From contig JACRDA010000346.1 in assembly GCA_016212965.1 (NCBI GenBank), positions 1 through 64,000 of the forward strand: a DNA stretch of 64,000 bases. Reading direction: 5' to 3'. The notes under the pieces were generated by a model that worked only from the letters and a program-made list of their open reading frames with translations, did not search any database and was not told the DNA's origin. Shown in pieces: positions 24,901 through 32,452 of the stretch. Every line of letters begins with the position of its first letter. Position 1 is the stretch's first letter. The DNA comes from Myxococcales bacterium (lineage in GTDB: Bacteria; Myxococcota_A; Polyangia; Polyangiales; Polyangiaceae). The position numbers were made by a program, and so were the translations under genes.

Positions 24901-26145
24901 ATGAACGACCTCGGCCCCAGCATTCCCGGCGTGGACGCCGTGGCACAGAGCTCCGACTCCGAGCGCCACGCGCCCGCGGCGGCGCGCACCGCGGTCCACC
25001 CGCTCCGTTCGCACGGCCACGCCGTCGAGCACGACGACCGCGGCCTGTCGCCGCGCCCCTTCCCGGGCCCGCCCCCGCGCTGGGGCCTGCCGCTCGTGCT
25101 CGGCCTGCGCCGCATGCTCCTGCGGCTCGCCGACGCCATCACGCCGCCCGCGCTCGCGATGTTCGACCGCGCCGTGGGCGTCGGTCGCACGCAGATCGTC
25201 GGCGCCATCGCCCGCCACCGCATCGCCGACCTCGTCGAGGCGCACGGCCCGCAGACCGCGGCCGAGCTCGCCCGGCGCACCGGCCTCGACGCGGACGCCC
25301 TGCACCGCACGCTGCGCGCCGCGGCGTGGGACGGCATCTTCGCGCTCGACGCACGGGGGCGCTTCTCGCAGACCCGCCTGTCGCGCGCCCTCTGCTCGGG
25401 TCGGCTCGACCGCATGCGCGAGGGCTGCGAGTACATGGCCTCGCCCGCCATGGGGCCGGCGTGGTGCGACTACGAGCGCACGCTCCAGACGGGCGGCCCG
25501 GCCTTCGACCGCGTGCACGGCGCGGACGTGTGGCGCTTCTTCGAGGGGCGGCCCCACGACCGCGAGGTGTTCGCGCAGTTCATGATGGGCATGACCACGG
25601 CGCATGGCCCGATCGCGGCCTCGCTCTACCCCTTCGCCGACGTGCGTCGCCTGTGCGACGTCGGCGGCGGGCGCGGCACCATGCTGTCGGAGCTGCTCGT
25701 GCGTCACCCGCACCTCAGTGGCGTTCTGTGCGATTCGCCGGGCGTCATCGCCTCGGCGCGCTCGCTGCTCGAGCGTCGTGGCGTCGCCGAGCGCGTGACG
25801 CTCGCGCCCGGCAACTTCTTCGAGTCGGTGCCCCGGGGAGCGGACGCCTACCTGCTCAAGAACATCCTGCACGACTGGGACGATGCGCGCGCCGTGCAGG
25901 TGCTCGGCAACGTGCGCCGCGCCATGGAGCCCGGCCACAAGCTCCTCGTCGTCGAGGACATCGTGGAGACCAACCAGTCCCACGGCCTCGGCCCGGTCGC
26001 GGACGTGCACATGATGATCGTCTGCTCGGGCGGTCGCGAGCGCTCGCGCGCCGAGTTCGCGCGCCTGTTCGAGTCGGCCGGCTTCGCGCTCGCGCGCGTG
26101 TTCGCGGCGCAGCCGATCGCGGTTCTCGAGGGCGTGCCGCGCTGA
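24901..26145 (+). CDS. SAM-dependent O-methyltransferase (plant-type/HIOMT-like)
   Basis: 414 residues. The N-terminal winged-helix dimerisation part contains RHRIADLVEAHGPQTAAELARRTGLDADALHRTLRA; the Rossmann part has CDVGGGRGTMLSELL (motif I), then NFFESVPRGADAYLLKNILHDWDD with the conserved Lys-Asn-Ile-Leu-His that carries the general-base His. Acts on hydroxyl groups of small aromatics or polyketides; the substrate is unknown. About 60 extra N-terminal residues are low complexity. An AGGAGG lies four bases before the start. No biosynthetic cluster is next to it. Confidence 0.88.
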   Translation: MNDLGPSIPGVDAVAQSSDSERHAPAAARTAVHPLRSHGHAVEHDDRGLSPRPFPGPPPRWGLPLVLGLRRMLLRLADAITPPALAMFDRAVGVGRTQIVGAIARHRIADLVEAHGPQTAAELARRTGLDADALHRTLRAAAWDGIFALDARGRFSQTRLSRALCSGRLDRMREGCEYMASPAMGPAWCDYERTLQTGGPAFDRVHGADVWRFFEGRPHDREVFAQFMMGMTTAHGPIAASLYPFADVRRLCDVGGGRGTMLSELLVRHPHLSGVLCDSPGVIASARSLLERRGVAERVTLAPGNFFESVPRGADAYLLKNILHDWDDARAVQVLGNVRRAMEPGHKLLVVEDIVETNQSHGLGPVADVHMMIVCSGGRERSRAEFARLFESAGFALARVFAAQPIAVLEGVPR

Positions 26146-26176
26146 GAGTCGTCGGCCGTCGGCTGTCGCAGATCCA

Positions 26177-26419
26177 TCACGACGGCAGCGCCGAGCTGGG
26201 GACGAAGACGCAGGGGATCTCGCTCCGCCTGTAGCGCGGCATCGAACGCCCACTCAGTGCCCAGGCCGCTCGCGTCAGTCGAGCGACGAGCGCCAGCGCC
26301 TCCGCGCCCGAGACGGCCGCGGGATCCTGGTCGAGCCACCCAGCGCGGCGGATGGTGACGCGGCCCCGGCGTGCCTCGGCGCTGCGGCGTCGTGCGTCCT
26401 CGTTCGCCGACGAGCTCAT
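26177..26419 (-). CDS. Small protein resembling a toxin-partner or accessory protein
   Basis: 80 residues, MSSSANEDARRRSAEARRG.... The core ALVARLTRAAWALSGRSMPRYRRSEIPCVF recalls small proteins often found beside nucleotidyltransferase or PIN toxins in this group, with the pattern LT..AW.L.G...P.Y.R...P. I see no partner gene here. The start is uncertain: the ATG at 26419 has GGAGG only one base away. Convergent with the O-methyltransferase gene. Confidence 0.5.
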   Translation of the reverse strand: MSSSANEDARRRSAEARRGRVTIRRAGWLDQDPAAVSGAEALALVARLTRAAWALSGRSMPRYRRSEIPCVFVPSSALPS

Positions 26420-26494
26420 GCCTCCATGGTAGCACCGAAGCGTGGCGACCGTTCGCGGCCACCCCGGGCGGAGTGGCCCGGCAAGGGGGGCCAC

Positions 26495-27052
26495 TCAGTC
26501 GTCGGCCGAGAGCATCTCGACGCTCACGCCGAGCGACCCGCGCGCGAAGCCGACGGGCTCGCTGACGGTCTTCGAGCCGCGCAGGACCACCTGGGCGCCG
26601 AGGTAGGGCCCGACGAGCAGGCGCGCGTCGTGGCTCCCCGAGCCGAACTCGCGACCCGCGGCCACGAAGGGCAGCGAGGCCTCGGCCCCGAAGCCCACGG
26701 CCGTCAGCCGCTGCTCTGCGAAGTACATGGGCGCCCGCAGGCTGCCCCGGATGCCGACGCGCTTGTCGTCCGGCGCGAGGAGCATGTCGAGCCCGGGGCC
26801 GAGCTGGCCCTCGAGGCCGCGACCGTCGTGGGCGAGCCCGACGCCGGTGATGATCGCCGGGCCGCCGAAGGCCTGGTCCTCGGGCTCGGCGTCGATGAGG
26901 ACGTTGGTGACGAGCGTCGCCTCGACGCCGGCGTGCGCCCGGAGATCGCTCGTGGCCCCGACGTTGACGCGCAGCGAAGCGCAGCCGGTTGCGCAGAGGC
27001 ACAGGCCGAGCGCGATCGCGGGGAGCTCTCGGGGCGAGGGTCGAGCCTGCAT
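26495..27052 (-). CDS. Lipoprotein, probable small outer-membrane barrel-like protein
   Basis: 185 residues beginning with a signal ending LCATGC. The mature sequence alternates hydrophobic/polar residues in strands (LRVNVGATSDL, GVEATLVTNVLI, RVGIRGSLRAPMYF, ARLLVGPYLGAQVVLRG), as in small beta-barrels, and has no Cys or catalytic motif. No family assigned. It follows the SDR gene on the same strand by 68 bases. Confidence 0.6.
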   Translation of the reverse strand: MQARPSPRELPAIALGLCLCATGCASLRVNVGATSDLRAHAGVEATLVTNVLIDAEPEDQAFGGPAIITGVGLAHDGRGLEGQLGPGLDMLLAPDDKRVGIRGSLRAPMYFAEQRLTAVGFGAEASLPFVAAGREFGSGSHDARLLVGPYLGAQVVLRGSKTVSEPVGFARGSLGVSVEMLSADD

Positions 27053-27120
27053 CGGGGCTACCAACGGCGGGCGGTGCGCCGAGCTTACACCCGCTCGCGC
27101 GGCTCCGGTTGCGCGCCGCG

Positions 27121-27921
27121 TCACAGGCCCCCTGGGATGACGAAGGGCCAGTTCGAGGCCACGGTCCCGCCGTCGACCTCGAGGATCTTGCCCGTGATCC
27201 AGCTCGCGGCCGGCGAGGCCAGGAACAGGATCGCCGCCGCGACGTCCTCGGGCTCGGCGAGGCGCGCCATGGGCGTCCGAGCCTCCATCTGCTGGCGCAG
27301 CTCGTCCACGGCCACGAAGGCCTCGAGCGCGTCCGTCACCGTCGCGCCGGCGGCGACCGCGTTGACGCGCACCTTCGGCGCCCACTCGGCCGCGAGCAGG
27401 CGCGTCAGGTGGTTGAGGGCCGCCTTGGCCGCGCCGTACGCGACGAAGCCGACGTCGACGAGGTGCGAGAGCGCGCTCGACGTCTGGACGATCGCGCCTC
27501 CGCCCGGGCTCTTGGCCAGGTGCGGCGCGGCTTCGCGCGACAGGTGGAAGGCCGCGGTCACGTTGAAGTGGTAGGCCGCCTCGAGCGCCTCGTCGGGCAC
27601 GGCGAGCGCGATGCAGGGCGGCGCGCCGCCGGCGTTGTTGACGAGCACGTCGAGCCGGCCGAAGGCCGCGAGCGTCTGCGCGAGCAGGCGATCGAGCTCG
27701 GCGCCCACCGTGACGTCGGTCGGGACGGCGAGCCCACGGCGCCCGCGCGCCGCGATGCCCGCGACGACCGCGTCGAGCGTGTCGCCGCGCCGCGCCGCCA
27801 CGACCACGTCCGCGCCCGCCTCGGCGAGGGCGAGCGCCGTGGCCCGGCCGATGCCGCGCCCGGCCCCCGTCACGAGCGCGACGCGCCCGTCGAGCCTGAA
27901 CCGTTCGAGCACGCTCTTCAT
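27121..27921 (-). CDS. Short-chain dehydrogenase/reductase
   Basis: 266 residues of the classical SDR type. The dinucleotide site is TGAGRGIGRA; NNAGG follows, the catalytic Ser is in QTSSAL and the Tyr/Lys pair is YGAAK. The C-terminus has LFLASPAASWITGKILEVDGG. Reduces a carbonyl or oxidises an alcohol with NAD(P)H; substrate unknown. The ATG at 27921 follows the CPBP protease stop by 28 bases on the same strand, so cotranscription is possible. Confidence 0.92.
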   Translation of the reverse strand: MKSVLERFRLDGRVALVTGAGRGIGRATALALAEAGADVVVAARRGDTLDAVVAGIAARGRRGLAVPTDVTVGAELDRLLAQTLAAFGRLDVLVNNAGGAPPCIALAVPDEALEAAYHFNVTAAFHLSREAAPHLAKSPGGGAIVQTSSALSHLVDVGFVAYGAAKAALNHLTRLLAAEWAPKVRVNAVAAGATVTDALEAFVAVDELRQQMEARTPMARLAEPEDVAAAILFLASPAASWITGKILEVDGGTVASNWPFVIPGGL

Positions 27922-27949
27922 GGCGCCCGACGATAGCCGAGCGGGTCGC

Positions 27950-28804
27950 TCACAGCAGCTCCTCGAGCACCACGATCGCGTTCCACGCGGCGTGCGCCGC
28001 CATGCCCGGGTAGAGGCTCTTCGTCCGCAGGCGCACGAGCCCGAGCACGAGGCCGATGGCGAAGTGGCTCAGGAACACGAGCGGCATGAGGTGCAGCACC
28101 GAGAACATCGCCGCCTGGATGACGAGGGCGTCGCGCGGCCCGACCACGCGCTCGAGGCGCGTCCACACGTAGCCCCGGAACGCGAGCTCCTCGACCACGG
28201 CCGGCAGCCCGCTCACGAAGGCGAAGACGGCCCACGTCGGCCAGCCCGCCGCGCGGTAGTGGTCGAGGAAGCGGAGCTCCTCGACGCCGAAGGCGCCGAG
28301 GGCGAGAAAGTAGAGCTCCATGAAGGCGAAGATGCAGGCGACGGCCGCGAGCGCGTAGAGCGCGCTCCGCCCGGGCGCGGCGTGCCTGCCGAGCAGCGGA
28401 GCGAGCGCGCGCCGCTCGCCGAGCGCGAAGGCGGCGATGATCGCGGCGTCGACGAGGGCCGCGGCGAGCTCGTAGGTCGCGGTGTGCTCGGGGTGCGCTC
28501 GACTGGCGAACACGACGAAGCCCGAGCTCCCGAGCAGGAGCACCATGAGCCAGAAAAGCGGCGTCAGCGTGCGCCACGCCGCAAGCGCCCGGCGGCTCGG
28601 CGACCCCAGGGACTCCGGCCCGCCCGTCCCCGCACTCGCCCCCGCGCCCGCACTCGCACTCGCGCTCGCACTCGCCCCCGCGCCCGCCCCCGCGCCCGCC
28701 CCCGCACTCACAGGCCGCGCGTCGCCGGGTGTGAAGGGCTCCCCGCAGCGCCGGCAAAAGCGCGCGCCGGGGCGGTGGTCGGCGCCGCACGCCGGGCAGC
28801 GCAC
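27950..28804 (-). CDS. CPBP-family intramembrane metalloprotease with zinc ribbon
   Basis: 284 residues. N-terminal zinc ribbon (CPACG...CRRCG) is joined to the membrane part by an Ala/Gly/Ser linker encoded by a hexamer-like DNA tract (about 28620-28715). The membrane domain carries the CPBP/Abi signature: VEELAFRGY, then FSVLHL with further HFAIGLVLGLVRLRTKSL and HAAWN. These are Rce1-like proteases that cut within or near the membrane; roles include CAAX processing and bacteriocin self-immunity, none proven here. Start is GTG at 28804, one base after the stop of the upstream gene, so the two are coupled. Confidence 0.88.
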   Translation of the reverse strand: MRCPACGADHRPGARFCRRCGEPFTPGDARPVSAGAGAGAGAGASASASASAGAGASAGTGGPESLGSPSRRALAAWRTLTPLFWLMVLLLGSSGFVVFASRAHPEHTATYELAAALVDAAIIAAFALGERRALAPLLGRHAAPGRSALYALAAVACIFAFMELYFLALGAFGVEELRFLDHYRAAGWPTWAVFAFVSGLPAVVEELAFRGYVWTRLERVVGPRDALVIQAAMFSVLHLMPLVFLSHFAIGLVLGLVRLRTKSLYPGMAAHAAWNAIVVLEELL

Positions 28805-28805
28805 G

Positions 28806-29447
28806 CTACGCCGTGCTCGCGGGTGGCGCGCTCGCGGCGCGCACCTCGAGCGCCGCCTTGATGCCCGCGACGAAGGCCGCGATCGCGAGCACCTTGATGA
28901 TGATGCCCTGCACGATGGTGGCCGGGTCGAGGAGGAAGTTGACGAAGTGGACGACGAAGAAGAGCGCGAAGGCCGTGATGATCGCCGGCAGCGGCGATTT
29001 CCGCGCCCAGAGGTAGAGCCCGCCCATCAGGCTCGCGAGCACGACGTTGACGACGAGCAGCTGCACGGGCTCGGCCGCGACCTTGGCGCGCAGGGCGCCG
29101 ACCTTGTAGGTGACGCCGTCGATGGGCGTCGGGAAGGTGGCATCGTCGGGCATGCCCGCGAGCATGGCGATGGCCTTGTCGGCCTGCCCCTTCTGGATAG
29201 CGTAGAAGATCGCGCCCGACACGAGGAACAGGACTCCGAGGATGGCGATCATGTTCGCCGCCTTGCGCACCTTGGTCCGGAGCACCATCGCCCGGTCGTC
29301 GTCGGCGGCCTGCGCCGCCAGGCGGTCGAGCGCCTCGACGAGCCGCGCCCTCGTGTCGGCGTCGACCTCCTTGCCGCACGCCTGGCAGAAGGCGTCGCCG
29401 CGCGCGATGGGCTCGCCGCAGGAGCAGGGGACGGTCGTCTTGGCCAC
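28806..29447 (-). CDS. Zinc-ribbon membrane protein
   Basis: 213 residues. The N-terminus holds CSCGEPI...CQACG, a zinc ribbon; one hydrophobic segment follows at about 67-85 (MIAILGVLFLVSGAIFYAI) and two or three more at about 130-195. The soluble insert of about 40 residues between them is predicted periplasmic. No family recognised. It is the first gene of a two-gene unit with the CPBP protease, and the matching N-terminal zinc ribbons suggest a functional pair. Confidence 0.75.
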   Translation of the reverse strand: MAKTTVPCSCGEPIARGDAFCQACGKEVDADTRARLVEALDRLAAQAADDDRAMVLRTKVRKAANMIAILGVLFLVSGAIFYAIQKGQADKAIAMLAGMPDDATFPTPIDGVTYKVGALRAKVAAEPVQLLVVNVVLASLMGGLYLWARKSPLPAIITAFALFFVVHFVNFLLDPATIVQGIIIKVLAIAAFVAGIKAALEVRAASAPPASTA

Positions 29448-29508
29448 GGTCGGATTCGAGCAGCGGGTCGCGCGGGGCGCAAGGGGCGCGGGGTTCGTCG
29501 TCGGAGCC

Positions 29509-31362
29509 TCAACCCCCCCGCCGCGCGATCGCCGCGAAGAGCTGGTCGTCGACGAACGCGCCCGTCTCGTCGGCGAGCGCGCGCGCCTCGGCGAGCAGGG
29601 CCTCGCACGCGGCGCGCTTGTCGGCGACGTAGGCCGGGTCCTTGATGTCCTTCAGGTTGATGAGCACGTTCCAGAGCCCGCCGCGCACGCCCGCGAAGGC
29701 GATCTGGACGCCGACCGCGCCGTCGGAGAGCGAGGCGGGGTTGCCGATGGCCGCGACGGCGCGCGCCAGGCGCATGGCCGCGAGGCTCGCCTGCGCGGTC
29801 GCCCAGGGCACGTCGGCCGCGGCGACGAGGCCCTCCTGCATCTTCTTCGTGCGCAGCGCCCTCTCCTCGGCCGTGCCCTGCGGCATGCGCAGGGCGGCCA
29901 TGAAGCCCGCGAACGCGTCCGAGTCGGCGTCGACCGCGACGACGAGCTCGTCCTTGATGCGCTGCGCCTCCTCGGCGATCCGCGCGAGCTCCGGGTCGCG
30001 CGCCTCGGTGCCCTCCTTGCCGTAGGTGAGGTTCGCGACCATCGAGGCGAGCGCGGCCCCGAGCGCGCCCGCGAGCGCGGCCACCGATCCGCCGCCCGGC
30101 GCCGGCGAGTCGCGCGACACCTCGTCCGTGAACTCGAGCACGGTCTTCTGCACGAGCGCCTTGTCGGAGACGACCGGCAGGCCGAGCACCTTGTTGTCGA
30201 TCTCGAACGGCGCGACGTCCGTGAGGCCGAGCGAGCTCACGGCGGTGGCGAGCACGTCGCGCTTCGGTTGCCCGAGCGTGCGCCCCTGCCGCTCGAGGTA
30301 GTAGCGACCCGCCTCGTAGAGCGCCTGGTAGGGCACGAGGCCGACGATCTCGCTCCCGGTCACGACGAGCCCGCGCTCGGCCGCGAGCGCGCGCGACGCC
30401 TCGAGGACGGCGTGGGGCGGCGTCGTCTTGTAGTTGGTGAGGTTGATCGACACCTGCGCGCGCCGGTAGTCGTCCACGTACCAGCCGATCGCCTTGCAGG
30501 CCCGGAAGAGGCCGGGGCGGAAGACCGTTTTCCCGACCACGGCGGGCGGCGCGAGGTCGTTCGACCGCAGCAAGGCGTCGAGGTCGTAGCCGTGCGCGCT
30601 CGCGCAGTGCTCGCGGACGGCCTCGTAGCTCGGCTGGACGAGCTCGCAGCTGCCGCACGGAAAGGCGCCGTCGCGGTAGAAGAGCTTCTGGCCGCGCGCG
30701 TAGTAGGGCCGGGTGTGGCCGCTCCGCGCGACGCGCCCCTTCTCGCGGAGCGCGAACGCGAGGTCGCTCGCGTGGCCCTTGTCCGTCGAGTTCAGGTTCA
30801 CGTTGTAGGCGATGAGGAACTCCCGCGCGCCGATCACCGTCGCCCCGGCGCCGGCGTGCAGGCGGGCCGGTCCGAAGTCGGGCTGCCACGCGGGGTCGGC
30901 GAGCTTCTTCTGGAGGCCCTCGTACTCGCCGCGCCGGATGTCGGACAGGTTGCGGCGCTCGGGCCGCGTCGCGGCCGCCTCGTAGAGGTAGACGGGGATC
31001 TCGAGCTCGCGCCCCACGCGCTCGCCGAGCCGGCGCGCGATGCCGACGCAGTCGTCCATGGTGACGCCCTCGACCGGCACGAAGGGGCACACGTCCGTCG
31101 CCCCCATGCGCGGGTGGGCGCCCGTGTGCCGGCTCATGTCGATGAGCTGCGCCGCCCGCGCGATGGCTGCGAAGGCCGCCTGCTCCACGACCGCAGGCTC
31201 GCCCACGAAGGTGACGACCGTGCGGTTCGTGTCGGCACCCGGCTCGACGTTGAGCAGGCGCGCCCCGCCGACGGCCTCGATGGCGTCGGTGATGAGCTTC
31301 ACCTTCGCGCGGTCGCGCCCCTCGGAGAAGTTCGGGACGCACTCGACCAGGGCAGTAGCCAT
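29509..31362 (-). CDS. ftcD: Bifunctional glutamate formimidoyltransferase / formimidoyl-THF cyclodeaminase
   Basis: 617 residues starting MATALVECVPNFSEG, the typical N-terminus. Residues 1-180 are the formiminotransferase N-domain with DMSRHTGAHPRMGATDVCPFVPV (His as catalytic residue), about 181-330 the C-domain with AYNVNLNS, and about 400-610 the cyclodeaminase domain with SPAPGGGSVAALAGALGAAL and MVANLT. The enzyme moves the formimino group from formiminoglutamate to tetrahydrofolate and releases ammonia, completing histidine breakdown. The full-length fusion is the animal-like form; many bacteria have separate genes. No hutH/U/I is adjacent. Confidence 0.93.
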   Translation of the reverse strand: MATALVECVPNFSEGRDRAKVKLITDAIEAVGGARLLNVEPGADTNRTVVTFVGEPAVVEQAAFAAIARAAQLIDMSRHTGAHPRMGATDVCPFVPVEGVTMDDCVGIARRLGERVGRELEIPVYLYEAAATRPERRNLSDIRRGEYEGLQKKLADPAWQPDFGPARLHAGAGATVIGAREFLIAYNVNLNSTDKGHASDLAFALREKGRVARSGHTRPYYARGQKLFYRDGAFPCGSCELVQPSYEAVREHCASAHGYDLDALLRSNDLAPPAVVGKTVFRPGLFRACKAIGWYVDDYRRAQVSINLTNYKTTPPHAVLEASRALAAERGLVVTGSEIVGLVPYQALYEAGRYYLERQGRTLGQPKRDVLATAVSSLGLTDVAPFEIDNKVLGLPVVSDKALVQKTVLEFTDEVSRDSPAPGGGSVAALAGALGAALASMVANLTYGKEGTEARDPELARIAEEAQRIKDELVVAVDADSDAFAGFMAALRMPQGTAEERALRTKKMQEGLVAAADVPWATAQASLAAMRLARAVAAIGNPASLSDGAVGVQIAFAGVRGGLWNVLINLKDIKDPAYVADKRAACEALLAEARALADETGAFVDDQLFAAIARRGG

Positions 31363-31452
31363 GCTGCGATCTCCCACTCTACCGGCGCGCCCCGTGGGCG
31401 ACAACGCGGAACGCGCGCACGAGCCAGCGCTCTGGCCCGTGCCGCAGCGCGC

Positions 31453-31605
31453 TCAGCGAAACCCGTACTCGCACGCCTTGACGAACGGCGGCAGCTCCGC
31501 GCTCGTCTTGCACCCCGTCACGCGCCGCCCCGGGTAGCTCGGGCAATCGGCCGCGCTCCGGCAGAGCAGCTGTTGCTCCCGACACCCTCCTACTAGCGTG
31601 AGCCC
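31453..31605 (-). other. Cys-rich open stretch without a start codon
   Basis: Between ftcD and the deformylase gene a minus-strand frame reads ...LTLVGGCREQQLLCR then more Cys at regular spacing and ends at a stop (31453-31455). LVGGC looks like a lipobox and the five Cys look selected, but no ATG/GTG/TTG start precedes it and the sequence upstream is not signal-like. It may be a remnant of a small lipoprotein gene. Confidence 0.3.
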
Positions 31606-31608
31606 GCA

Positions 31609-32298
31609 ATGAGCCCCTTCGCCTGCGCCACCGCCGTGAGCTTGCTCCTCGTGTCGGGCTGTGCCGCCGTGCCGGCGCCGACCTCACCCGGGCCCGCCGC
31701 GCCGTCCCCCGCGGCAGGCGACATCGTTCAGGCGGGGACGCCGGGGCTCCGGACGCGCGCCGCCGAGGTGCCCCGGGAGCGCATCGCCACCCCCGAGCTT
31801 CAGGCGCTCTTCGCGCGCATGATCGACACCATGCGCCGGGCGCCCGGCGTCGGGCTGGCGGGCCCGCAGATCGGTGTCCCGTGGCGGGTCATCGTGCTCG
31901 AGGACCGGGCGGAGCTCATGGCGCGCGCCACGCCCGAGGAGGTGGCGGAGCGGGGGCGCGTCGCCTTCGGGCCGCGCGTCTTCGTGAACCCCGTTCTGCG
32001 GCTCGTCGGCGAGGAGCGGGCCTCGTTCTTCGAGGGGTGCCTCAGCGTGCGGGGCTACGTGGGCGTCGTGGCGCGCCACCTCGAGGTCGAGGTGAGCGGG
32101 CTCGACGAGCACGGGGTCGAGCAGGTGTGGCGCGTGCGCGGCTGGCCCGCGCGCATCCTGCAGCACGAGGTGGATCACCTCGACGGCACGCTCTACGTGG
32201 ACCGCATGCTCACCCGTTCCTTCGCGAACGCCGACCTCGCCCGGGCGCTCTACGGCGGCAAGCCCGCCGCGGAGATCCTGCGCCTGCTCGGCCCCTGA
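31609..32298 (+). CDS. def: Peptide deformylase with a lipoprotein signal peptide
   Basis: 229 residues. The catalytic domain is complete: GVGLAGPQIG (80-89), EGCLS (142-146, Cys144 ligand) and QHEVDH (His186, Glu187, His190). It removes formyl groups from N-formyl-Met using Fe2+ or Zn2+. Unusually the first 18 residues form a signal peptide with lipobox SLLLVSGC, followed by a Pro/Ala linker, which would place the enzyme outside the cytoplasm, where nascent chains do not occur. No internal Met start lies between the signal and the domain that would give a cytosolic form, apart from Met in MIDTM (after residue 66), inside the fold. Confidence 0.82.
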   Translation: MSPFACATAVSLLLVSGCAAVPAPTSPGPAAPSPAAGDIVQAGTPGLRTRAAEVPRERIATPELQALFARMIDTMRRAPGVGLAGPQIGVPWRVIVLEDRAELMARATPEEVAERGRVAFGPRVFVNPVLRLVGEERASFFEGCLSVRGYVGVVARHLEVEVSGLDEHGVEQVWRVRGWPARILQHEVDHLDGTLYVDRMLTRSFANADLARALYGGKPAAEILRLLGP

Positions 32299-32452
32299 GA
32301 CGCGGGGCGGCGGCGCCCGGCCCTGACTACCACGGACCACACCGCCCCCGGAGCCTTCGGAGCCGGGCTTGCGAGCGCGCCTCGGCGGGCGCACCTTCAA
32401 GATGCTGGGTACGCGCGTCCACGAGCCATCCGCAAGAAAGGTGGCAGACGAC

